Positions 40,873 through 48,243 of a stretch of 64,000 nucleotides of DNA are shown here, piece after piece. The number at the start of each line of letters is the position of its first letter. Position 1 is the stretch's first letter. Made by a program: the position numbers and the translations under genes. Source of the DNA: Pelomonas sp039929605 (lineage in GTDB: Bacteria; Pseudomonadota; Gammaproteobacteria; Burkholderiales; Burkholderiaceae_C). The DNA is taken from the NCBI RefSeq assembly GCF_039929605.1, contig NZ_JBDSQX010000098.1:17829-81828 (forward strand). The letters are read 5' to 3'. The notes below the pieces were generated by a model. It did not search any database, was not told where the DNA came from, and saw only the letters and a list, made by a program, of their open reading frames with translations.

Positions 40873-41820
40873 ATGGACCAGCTCCGCGCCATCAAGGTCT
40901 TTGTCCGCGTCATCGATGAGGGCAGCTTTGCCGGCGCGGCGCGGGCACTGGACCTGGCGCCGGCTGTCGTCACCCGCCTCGTCGCCGAGCTGGAAGACCA
41001 CCTCGGCACGCGGTTGCTGAACCGCACGACACGGCGCCTGTCACTCACCGAGATCGGCGATGCCTATCTGGAGCGGGCGCGGCGCATCCTGGCCGACGTG
41101 GACGAGGCGGCGGCCCTGGCGGCATCGGCCACGCAGGAGGTGCGCGGCCTGCTGCGCATCCTGTGCCCGCCGGCCATCGCCGTGCACCAGCTCGCCAAGC
41201 ACCTGCCCAAGTTCCACCGCGACTACCCGCTCGTCACGCTGGAGATCACGTCACCCGGTCCGGTCGAGACGGTGGACGACAGCTATGACCTGACCATCTG
41301 GCTGGCCCGCGACCCGCTGGATGGCGACTTCATCGCCCGGCGGCTGGCGCGCAGCGAATTCATCATGTGCGCGTCGCCCGAGTACCTCGACCGGCGCGGC
41401 CGGCCCCAGCACCCGCACGAGCTGAAGCAGCATGACGCGCTGCTGCCGCCCACGGCGGCACTGTCCCGTGGCCTGACGCTGCAGCGTGGCGACGGGCTGG
41501 AGGAGATCACGCTGCCCATCGTGCCCTCGCACGCCGCGCTGTCGACGACGCACATGGACACCAATTACGCCGCCGCTCTGCACGGCCTGGGCGTGGCCGG
41601 CCTGCCCAGCTTCATGGTGGAAGACGCGCTGCTGGAGCAGGCGCTGGAGCGCGTCATGCCGCAGTGGCGGCTGTTCACCACCACGCTGTGGGCCGGCATG
41701 CCGACGCGCAAATACGTGCCGGCGCGCACGCGGGTCTTCCTGGACTTCCTGATCGAGATCTTCGGCGGCGAAGACAAGGACCCGTGGCTGGTGGCCGCAG
41801 GTTGCGCGACCCGGCCCTGA
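40873..41820 (+). CDS. LysR-family transcriptional regulator
   Basis: 315 residues with an N-terminal winged HTH (FAGAARALDLAPAVVTRLVA then ELEDHLGTRLLNRTTRRLSL) and a periplasmic-binding-like effector domain. Probably cotranscribed with the M20 peptidase gene. Its TGA abuts the stop of the convergent AmgK-like gene with no spacer. Effector unknown. Confidence 0.9.
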   Translation: MDQLRAIKVFVRVIDEGSFAGAARALDLAPAVVTRLVAELEDHLGTRLLNRTTRRLSLTEIGDAYLERARRILADVDEAAALAASATQEVRGLLRILCPPAIAVHQLAKHLPKFHRDYPLVTLEITSPGPVETVDDSYDLTIWLARDPLDGDFIARRLARSEFIMCASPEYLDRRGRPQHPHELKQHDALLPPTAALSRGLTLQRGDGLEEITLPIVPSHAALSTTHMDTNYAAALHGLGVAGLPSFMVEDALLEQALERVMPQWRLFTTTLWAGMPTRKYVPARTRVFLDFLIEIFGGEDKDPWLVAAGCATRP

Positions 41821-42336
41821 TCAGCGCAGCGAAAACCCTAGATCGAAGAGTTCCGGATACCGGGCCTCCATCGCCCGCTTCAGGAAGGCGAGCGCGACAT
41901 AGCGCGCCGAGGTCTTGGCAATGCGGGCCAGCAGCCGCCGCTCGTCCGCATGACGCTGGCCCAACAGCACGAGGTGCTGCCGGATCGCGCTCCATTCGAT
42001 GCGCCGCCAGTACTCGCCGAAGTCGGCCGCTTCGTCCTCGTCGAGCAGGCCAGCGGCGCGGCAGGCCTGCCAGTGGCGCACGGCCCAGTCGATCTCCTGG
42101 GCTTCATCCCAGGCTTGGTCGGGCGGGCGCAGCAGCGCGGCGAGCGCGTCGGTCGCGCTGCCCTCGGGCGCGTCGGCGACGAGGCGCTGCAGCACCACGT
42201 CCAGCCCGCTGTCCGCCACGCGAGCCAGGCCGGCGGCCAGTGCAGCTGCGTCCGGCGGCACGAGCGCGGGCGGCTGTTCGAGCAGCCGCGCGCAGGCGGC
42301 GCGCATCAGGGAATCGGCTTCGGTCGGAGATGTCAT
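41821..42336 (-). CDS. AmgK-like C-terminal fragment protein (truncated sugar kinase)
   Basis: 171 residues. The stretch WDEAQEIDWAVRHWQACRAA, then DFGEYWRRIEWSAIRQHLVL, matches the C-terminal lobe of AmgK, the MurNAc/GlcNAc anomeric kinase. That kinase is usually about 340 residues and sits divergent to lptD in many Betaproteobacteria. The N-terminal lobe and the catalytic HxD and metal-binding DFxD-type motifs are absent. The first 70 residues are Ala/Leu-rich and unrecognised. The frame is intact, so it is either a decayed remnant or a repurposed small protein. Confidence 0.55.
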   Translation of the reverse strand: MTSPTEADSLMRAACARLLEQPPALVPPDAAALAAGLARVADSGLDVVLQRLVADAPEGSATDALAALLRPPDQAWDEAQEIDWAVRHWQACRAAGLLDEDEAADFGEYWRRIEWSAIRQHLVLLGQRHADERRLLARIAKTSARYVALAFLKRAMEARYPELFDLGFSLR

Positions 42337-42397
42337 GGAGAAAGGCCTCGTGGATAATGAAATTCTAAGAAGCCGGCTCCGGCAATCCTCCAGTTTC

Positions 42398-44779
42398 GTG
42401 CCCTTGCCGCCCGTGCCGCGCCCGTCCCGCACCCCCCACCCCGCCCCGCTGCCCACCCTGATCGCCCTGGCCCTGTGCGCCTGGGGTCAGGCGTCTGCGC
42501 GGCCGGCTGAGGAGTCCTTGCCCCTGCGCGGCAGCCGCGTGCTGAGCGCGCCGGCCAAGTTGGCCGCCAAGCCGGCGCTCGTCATCAGCGCCGACAAGCT
42601 CAGCGCCCAGGCCGAGCAGCAGGCCGAGGCGACAGGGGCTGTCGAGCTGCGCTACGGCGAACTGCTGCTGAACGCCGACAAGCTGAACTACCGCGTCGTT
42701 GACGACCTGGCTCGCGCCGAGGGCAACGTGCGTATCGACCACAACGGCAACATCTTCACCGGCCCCTTGCTGCAGATGTATGTCAGCCGCTTCGAGGGCG
42801 AGTTCCTGACGCCGAGCTTCTTCCTCAAGGCCACCGGCGGCGCCGGCAAGGCCCAGGTCGTCAAGTTCCAGGACAGCGAGCATCTCAGCGCCACCGATGG
42901 CAGCTACAGCAGCTGCCCGGCCGTGGAGAACCAGGAGCCGGCCTGGCAGATCACCGCCAAGCAGCTGCGCCTGGACATGGCCGCCAACGAGGGCGAGGCC
43001 GAGGGCGCGGTGCTGCGCTTCCTGGGCGTGCCCATCCTGGCGGCGCCGTCCTTGAGCTTCCCGCTCAGCTCGGCGCGCAAGTCGGGCTGGCTGCCGCCCA
43101 ATATCTTCCTGGACAACCGTAGCGGCCTCGAACTGGGCGTGCCCTACTACTGGAACATCGCGCCGCAGCGCGATGCGACGCTGGCGCCCTTCGTCTTGAC
43201 CAAGCGCGGCGTCGGCGTGGACGGCGAGTTCCGCTACCTGGAACCCGGCCATGCCGGCCGCATCAACGTCGACCTGCTGCCCAGCGACCGCGTCTTCGGC
43301 CATTCGCGCTGGAGCTTCAAGTTCAACAACGATGGCCAGCTCGGCGACTGGCGCTACCGCTTGAAGAGCGAGCGCGTCTCCGATGACGACTACTGGAAGG
43401 ACATGTCGCGTCGCGTCGAGAGCCAGACGCCACGCCTGCTGGCCAGCGACCTGAACATCAGCCGCCACCGCGAGCTGTCCTGGGGGGTCATCGACACCTA
43501 CGCCCGCCTGCAGCGCTGGCAGACGCTGCAGGGCAGCGACGCGCTGGCCCGCTTCGACTCGCCCTACCAGCGCAGCCCGCAGGTCGGCATCCGCGTGACG
43601 ACGGCGGCCGACGAGGCCGTGCTGGACAGCTTCCGCCCCTGGGGCCGCAAGGCGCGGCTGGAGGGCGGCCTGGAGCTGGAATACAACCGCTTCGACCTGC
43701 CCGGGTCAGCGCAGGCTGGCCAACTGCCTGGCGGCCAGCGCGTGCACGCCCTCGGCCACGTGGCCGCGCCGCTCGGTGGCGAGGCCTGGTGGTTCATCCC
43801 GCGCCTGTCCTTCAACGCCGCCGCCTACGACCTGGATCGCCCGCTGGACGACGGCCGCCGCCGCATGGGCCGCGTCATCCCGACGCTGAGCGTGGACCAC
43901 GGCTGGGTCTTCGAGCGCGACACCAAGCTCTTCGGCCGGGCCATGCGCCAGAGCCTGGAGCCGCGTGTGCTCTACGTGAACACGCCGTTCCGTGACCAGG
44001 CCAACCTGCCCAATTTCGACGCGGCGGCCAAGGATTTCAATTTCGACTCCATCTACACCGACAACCCCTTCTCGGGTGTCGACCGGGTGTCGGACCTGCA
44101 TTCGGTGAGCGCGGGCGCCACCAGCCGTTGGGTCAGCGCCGCCAACGGCGAGGAGATCCTGCGCGTCGGCGCCGTGCAGCGCTTCCTGTTCCGCGACCAG
44201 CGCATCACGCCCGACGGCCAGCCCGTCACGCAGCGCTTCTCCGACCTGCTGCTGGCAGCCGCCGCCCACCTGGACGAGAAGTGGTGGGCGGACAGCACGC
44301 TGCAGTTCAACTCCGAGACCAACCGTTCGGTGCGCTCCGTCGTGCGGGCGCGCTATTCGCCGGGGCTCTACAAGACCGTCAGCATGGCCTACCGGCTGGC
44401 GCGCGGGCAGAGCGAGCAGGTCGAGTTGGCCTGGCAATGGCCCATCTACGGCCAGCCCGTCACGCAGCGCGGCGCCGACAGCCAGGGCTGCGGCGGCGCC
44501 TGGTACAGCGCCGGGCGCGTGCAGTACTCGCTGCGTGACAAGCGCCTGACCGACTCGGTCGCCGGCTTCGAGTACGACGCCGGCTGCTGGGTGCTGCGCT
44601 TCGGCCTGGAGCGGCTGTCCACCGGCCGCGCCGAAACCAACACCCGCGTCATGCTCCAGCTGGAGCTCGTGGGCCTCAGCCAGCTCGGCTCCAATGCCCT
44701 GAAGGTCTTGAAGGACAATGTGCCCGGTTATCGCCGGTTGAGTTCCGACCGCTCGCCGAGTTCAGACTTCCTACCATGA
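42398..44779 (+). CDS. lptD: LPS-assembly outer-membrane protein LptD
   Basis: Beta-barrel that inserts lipopolysaccharide into the outer leaflet with LptE (encoded at 61867). About 793 residues. The N-terminal OstA/LptA-like domain (LSAQAEQQAEATGAVELRYG) and the LptD barrel with PYYWNIAPQRDATLAPFVLT are clear, plus late SQGCGGAWY and YDAGCWVLRF cysteines that probably form disulfides with N-terminal ones. A GTG start at 42398 gives a plausible signal peptide (ALALCAWGQASA); an upstream ATG at 42335 overlaps the divergent gene start. First gene of lptD-surA-rsmA. Confidence 0.92.
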   Translation: MPLPPVPRPSRTPHPAPLPTLIALALCAWGQASARPAEESLPLRGSRVLSAPAKLAAKPALVISADKLSAQAEQQAEATGAVELRYGELLLNADKLNYRVVDDLARAEGNVRIDHNGNIFTGPLLQMYVSRFEGEFLTPSFFLKATGGAGKAQVVKFQDSEHLSATDGSYSSCPAVENQEPAWQITAKQLRLDMAANEGEAEGAVLRFLGVPILAAPSLSFPLSSARKSGWLPPNIFLDNRSGLELGVPYYWNIAPQRDATLAPFVLTKRGVGVDGEFRYLEPGHAGRINVDLLPSDRVFGHSRWSFKFNNDGQLGDWRYRLKSERVSDDDYWKDMSRRVESQTPRLLASDLNISRHRELSWGVIDTYARLQRWQTLQGSDALARFDSPYQRSPQVGIRVTTAADEAVLDSFRPWGRKARLEGGLELEYNRFDLPGSAQAGQLPGGQRVHALGHVAAPLGGEAWWFIPRLSFNAAAYDLDRPLDDGRRRMGRVIPTLSVDHGWVFERDTKLFGRAMRQSLEPRVLYVNTPFRDQANLPNFDAAAKDFNFDSIYTDNPFSGVDRVSDLHSVSAGATSRWVSAANGEEILRVGAVQRFLFRDQRITPDGQPVTQRFSDLLLAAAAHLDEKWWADSTLQFNSETNRSVRSVVRARYSPGLYKTVSMAYRLARGQSEQVELAWQWPIYGQPVTQRGADSQGCGGAWYSAGRVQYSLRDKRLTDSVAGFEYDAGCWVLRFGLERLSTGRAETNTRVMLQLELVGLSQLGSNALKVLKDNVPGYRRLSSDRSPSSDFLP

Positions 44780-46089
44780 TCCATCGCTTAGCTCCTCCAA
44801 TCCTTGCCGTGACGCTGGCTCTGGCCGCCCTTCATTCGGCCGCCCAGACGCCGCCCACGCTGCAGCCGGGGGACTACATCGCCGCCGTCGTCAACCAGGA
44901 CGTCGTCGCTGCCAGCGAAGTCGTCGCGCGCACCGAGAAGCTGCGCCAGGAGGCCCGCCAGAAGGGCGAGGTCATGCCCGAGACGGCCGGCCTGCGCAAG
45001 CAGGCGCTGGAGGCCCTCATCGAGGACCGCGTGCTCGTCACCTATGCCCGTGACAGCGGCCAGAAGATCGACGAGGCCGAGCTGGACCGCGTGGTGGCCA
45101 ACGTGGCCGCGCAGAACAAGCTGACCATGGCTCAGCTGCGCGAGCGCCTGAAGGCCGACGGCACCGACTACAAGAACTTCCGCGAGAACCTGCGCGATCA
45201 GATGATGACGGAGCGCGTACGCGAGCGCGAAGTGCAGGGTCGCATCAAGATCACTGACGCCGAGATCGACGCCTACCTCGACAAGAAGCGCGCCGCGCTG
45301 GAGCAGGGCGGGCAGGTGAACCTGGCGCAGGTGCTGGTGACCGTGCCCGAGGGCGCGGCGGAAAGCGTCGTCGCCGAAAGGCGTGCCCGTGCCGAAGGCG
45401 CGCTGGCCCGCATCAAGGCCGGTGAGGACTTCGCCAAGGTCGCTCAGGAAATTTCCGAGGACAGCAACAAGGCCAAGGGCGGCGAGATCGGCATGCGCCC
45501 GGTCGACCGCCTGCCCGACATCTTCGTCAACGCCGCCAAGGGCTTGAAGAGCGGCCAGGTCGCGCCCCAGTTGCTGCGCAGCGGCGCCGGCTTTCACGTC
45601 ATCAAGGTCGTCGAGCGCCAGGGCGCGAGCTCACTCACGCAGACCCAGCAGACGCACGCCCGCCACATCCTGCTGCGCCCTTCGGCCCAGCTGACGGCCG
45701 AAGTCGCCGCCCGCCGCCTGGCGGAGTTCAAGCGCCAGATCGAAGCCGGCCAGGCCAGGTTCGAGGACCTCGCCAAGGCCAACTCCGAAGACGGCAGCGC
45801 CGAAGCCGGTGGTGATCTGGGCTGGATGGGTGCCGGCGCCTTCGTGCCCGAGTTCGAGGAAGCCATGAACGCGCTACCGCTGAACGGCATCTCGGCGCCC
45901 GTCATGTCGCGCTTCGGCGTGCATCTGATCCAGGTGCTGGAGCGCCGCATGGTCGACGTCGAGATGAAAACGCTGCGCGACCAGGCCCGCAGCGCCCTGC
46001 GCGAGCAGAAGTACGAAGAGGCCTACCAGGACTGGGTCAAGGAACTGCGCGCCAAGGCGTTTGTCGAAGTCCGCGAATGGCTCGACTGA
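44776..46089 (+). CDS. surA: Periplasmic chaperone/peptidyl-prolyl isomerase SurA
   Basis: 437 residues: signal peptide, SurA N-terminal chaperone domain (EALIEDRVLVTYARDSGQKI), and two parvulin domains, the second clear in THARHILLRPSAQLTAEVAA and GDLGWMGAGAFVPEFE. Helps outer-membrane proteins including LptD to fold. ATG overlaps the lptD stop (ATGA). Confidence 0.95.
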   Translation: MIHRLAPPILAVTLALAALHSAAQTPPTLQPGDYIAAVVNQDVVAASEVVARTEKLRQEARQKGEVMPETAGLRKQALEALIEDRVLVTYARDSGQKIDEAELDRVVANVAAQNKLTMAQLRERLKADGTDYKNFRENLRDQMMTERVREREVQGRIKITDAEIDAYLDKKRAALEQGGQVNLAQVLVTVPEGAAESVVAERRARAEGALARIKAGEDFAKVAQEISEDSNKAKGGEIGMRPVDRLPDIFVNAAKGLKSGQVAPQLLRSGAGFHVIKVVERQGASSLTQTQQTHARHILLRPSAQLTAEVAARRLAEFKRQIEAGQARFEDLAKANSEDGSAEAGGDLGWMGAGAFVPEFEEAMNALPLNGISAPVMSRFGVHLIQVLERRMVDVEMKTLRDQARSALREQKYEEAYQDWVKELRAKAFVEVREWLD

Positions 46090-46868
46090 GCGGCGGCCAC
46101 ATCGCGCGCAAGCGCTTCGGTCAACACTTCCTGACCGACAAGGCGCTGATCGAGGCCATCGTCGACCTGATCGACCCACAGGCCGGCGAGACCGTCGTCG
46201 AGATCGGCCCGGGCCTGGGCGCGATGACGCTGCCGATCCTGGCGCGGTACAAGCCGTTGACCGTCATCGAGCTGGACCGCGATCTCGCGGAGCGCATGCG
46301 CAAGCGCGGCGATGTCGAGGTCATCGAGTCCGACGTGCTCAAGGTCGACTTCAAGGCGCTGGCCGCCGCCAAGGGCGCCAAGCTGCGCGTCGTCGGCAAC
46401 CTGCCCTACAACATCTCGACGCCCATCCTCTTCCACCTGCTGGACGCGGTGGACGATGTGGTCGACCAGCATTTCATGCTGCAGAAGGAAGTCGTCGACC
46501 GCATGGCCTCGGCGCCCGGCTGCAAGGACTACGGGCGGCTGAGCGTGATGCTGCAGTGGCGCTACAGCATCGAGTCGGTGCTGGACGTGCCGCCCGAATC
46601 CTTCGACCCGCCGCCGCGCGTGAACTCGGCCATCGTCCGCATGGTGCCGCTCAAGACCCCGCCAACGGTCGATCCCAAGCTGCTCGGCGCCGTCGTCACC
46701 AGCGCCTTCTCCCAGCGCCGCAAGCTGCTGCGCCACAGCCTGGGCCGCTGGCTGGCCGAGCGTGGCTACGAAGGCCCCTTCGACCTGCAGCGCCGCGCCG
46801 AAGAGGTGCCTGTCAGCGAGTTCATCGCGCTGGCCCTGGACGTCGCAGAAATGACAAAGCCCGCCTGA
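46077..46868 (+). CDS. rsmA: 16S rRNA dimethyladenosine transferase
   Basis: 263 residues. Dimethylates A1518/A1519 of 16S rRNA. KRFGQHFLTD, the SAM motif VEIGPGLGAMTLPIL and the catalytic NLPYNIST are present. The start overlaps surA by 13 bases; pdxA, which often sits between surA and rsmA, is absent. Its stop lies in the loop of the terminator hairpin. Confidence 0.95.
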   Translation: MARLSGGHIARKRFGQHFLTDKALIEAIVDLIDPQAGETVVEIGPGLGAMTLPILARYKPLTVIELDRDLAERMRKRGDVEVIESDVLKVDFKALAAAKGAKLRVVGNLPYNISTPILFHLLDAVDDVVDQHFMLQKEVVDRMASAPGCKDYGRLSVMLQWRYSIESVLDVPPESFDPPPRVNSAIVRMVPLKTPPTVDPKLLGAVVTSAFSQRRKLLRHSLGRWLAERGYEGPFDLQRRAEEVPVSEFIALALDVAEMTKPA

Positions 46869-46880
46869 AAGCGGGCTTTG
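46855..46880 (+). terminator. Terminator hairpin overlapping the rsmA stop
   Basis: Perfect 10-bp arms, caaagcccgc (46855-46864) and gcgggctttg (46871-46880), with the rsmA stop in the loop. Only a short T-rich end follows. Likely ends the lptD-surA-rsmA transcript. Confidence 0.65.
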
Positions 46881-47103
46881 TCTCCTCCAGCGGCCGCCGT
46901 GGAACCGGCTTTGCCGGGCCACTGGCGGCACCCCCTTGAGGGGGAGCGCCGCAGGCGCTTCGGGGGTGGGTCGTCTATGCCGCGCTCAACCACATCGACG
47001 TATCGAAGGCGCTGCACATCATCGGCATGTTCATGCCGAAGTTGGGGTTGCCTACCGTTGCCTTCGCGCTTTTCGGCGCGGGCTTCTCAATAACCGGGGC
47101 CAC
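46881..47103 (+). other. Intergenic region with a possible gene remnant
   Basis: The first part is repeat-like filler (cacccccttgagggggagcg). An open frame from 46940 to the TGA at 47168-47170 then encodes a hydrophobic stretch, ALHIIGMFMPKLGLPTVAFA. It has no good start (only an ATG at 47027) and runs into the barstar gene on the other strand. It may be the tail of a lost membrane protein or chance. Confidence 0.25.
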
Positions 47104-47152
47104 TTCAGTAGCCCGCTCCCATGACCCGTTATCTTGGGAGCGGGCTACTGAA
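47104..47152 (-). terminator. Hairpin at the end of the barnase-barstar operon
   Basis: Perfect 18-bp arms, ttcagtagcccgctccca (47104-47121) and tgggagcgggctactgaa (47135-47152), with a 13-base loop. The barstar stop codon (47145-47147) lies within one arm. No U-tract, so it may stabilise the 3' end or be a repeat that supplied the stop. Confidence 0.55.
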
Positions 47153-47540
47153 AAGAATAGAAGCACCTGAACGCTATCTTCCTGTCGGCCCAGTAATCGG
47201 CCGTGTCTCGGAAGACATCGAGCAACTGCTCTCGTGCCTCGCGGTCGAAGCGCACGTTGTCGGGCAACTGCTCCAGCACCACGACAAAGCCCGGCTGGCT
47301 GCCAGACTTGTGGACGAGGTCGGTCATGCAGTCATGCAGGGCGTCCAGGTTCTTGCCGAAATGTGTCGGGAACAGGAAGGCCTGCGCGATGCCATCGAGC
47401 ACATCCTGCTTGGACTGCGCCTCCGACAGGTTGGCGTACAGGAAATGCTGGCCCGCTTCTTGGGCGGCCAACATCAAGTCCTCGACTCGGTAGGCGCGTA
47501 TGGCCTGCACGATATTGGGACGGACGGTCTGCAAAAGCAT
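47145..47540 (-). CDS. Barstar-family ribonuclease inhibitor
   Basis: 131 residues with the barstar core: QHFLYANLSEAQSKQDVLDG, then FPTHFGKNLDALHDCMTDL and the end IAFRCFYSF. The FGKNLDALHDC segment is the family signature that plugs the RNase active site. AAGGAGG ribosome site. Encoded 46 bases downstream of a secreted barnase-like RNase, so it would protect the cytosol from it. Confidence 0.9.
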   Translation of the reverse strand: MLLQTVRPNIVQAIRAYRVEDLMLAAQEAGQHFLYANLSEAQSKQDVLDGIAQAFLFPTHFGKNLDALHDCMTDLVHKSGSQPGFVVVLEQLPDNVRFDREAREQLLDVFRDTADYWADRKIAFRCFYSFQ

Positions 47541-47586
47541 GGTCGCGTTCCTCCTTTCAAGTCACAAAACTACTGAACCCCGACTC

Positions 47587-48009
47587 TCACCGACCAGCTG
47601 TGGCGCGGATGCGCTGGAAGCTGGCGTAGTGATCGCCGGTGTAATAACAAACTTCGGGCGCGGTTGGGGGTGAGCCGCCGCAGACGAGGCGGCGAGCGCC
47701 CCGATTGCGCGCGCCAGGCGTTTTGACCGTGTATTCGCGATAGAAGCCGCGAGCCTTGCGGGGCAGCAGGCGTTCGCGATTGCCGAACACCACGCCGTCC
47801 TTGGCTTGAGGAAACGGGCCGCCGGTAAGGACGAGCCGGTGAATTTCCTGGGCCTGGACGGGCAGCTCGCTCAGCGAAATTTCGGCCAGAGCGGGCGTTG
47901 TGGTGGGCAAAGCTTCCTTGGCTTGCACGCCGCCGGATAAGCCGGAAAGCAGCAAGGCGGTGGTGACCGCCGAGGCGCCGGAGCGCGCCAGCCACGAGAA
48001 CAAAAACAC
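47587..48009 (-). CDS. Secreted barnase/N1-T1-type guanyl-specific ribonuclease
   Basis: 140 residues. A GTG start with AGGG upstream leads into a Sec signal peptide ending near VQAKEA. The catalytic core matches barnase: FYREYTV (general base E92), TPGARNRGARR (phosphate-binding R101 and R106/107), and YYTGDHYASFQRI (general acid H127). Two cysteines (110, 121) may form a disulfide. An exported RNase with cytoplasmic barstar suggests a toxin against neighbours or a nutrient-scavenging RNase. Confidence 0.9.
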   Translation of the reverse strand: MFLFSWLARSGASAVTTALLLSGLSGGVQAKEALPTTTPALAEISLSELPVQAQEIHRLVLTGGPFPQAKDGVVFGNRERLLPRKARGFYREYTVKTPGARNRGARRLVCGGSPPTAPEVCYYTGDHYASFQRIRATAGR

Positions 48010-48243
48010 GGGTTTACCCTGTTCCGAAAACCAACATGGTACCGAAGCGACCCCAAAAGCTCAAGCCGGACCCCTGCTGCGGAATCAGGGCATAGGCTCT
48101 GTTAGCCGGTGCTCACATCGCGGCAAACGCTTGTTTTTCGTGGATTTATGACCGCGCCGTGACGAGGTTGTCGCTCTGAAAACTTATGTCAATTGGAGGC
48201 GTCCGGGCGGCGCGGGGGCGCCCGGACCTCTCTCGGCAAGCGT
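48010..48243. other. Intergenic region between the RNase gene and maeB
   Basis: Contains a hairpin of 9-bp perfect arms, gtccgggcg (48201-48209) and cgcccggac (48219-48227), 16 bases beyond the maeB stop, with no U-tract; probably the maeB transcript end. The other side should hold the barnase promoter. No gene seen. Confidence 0.5.
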
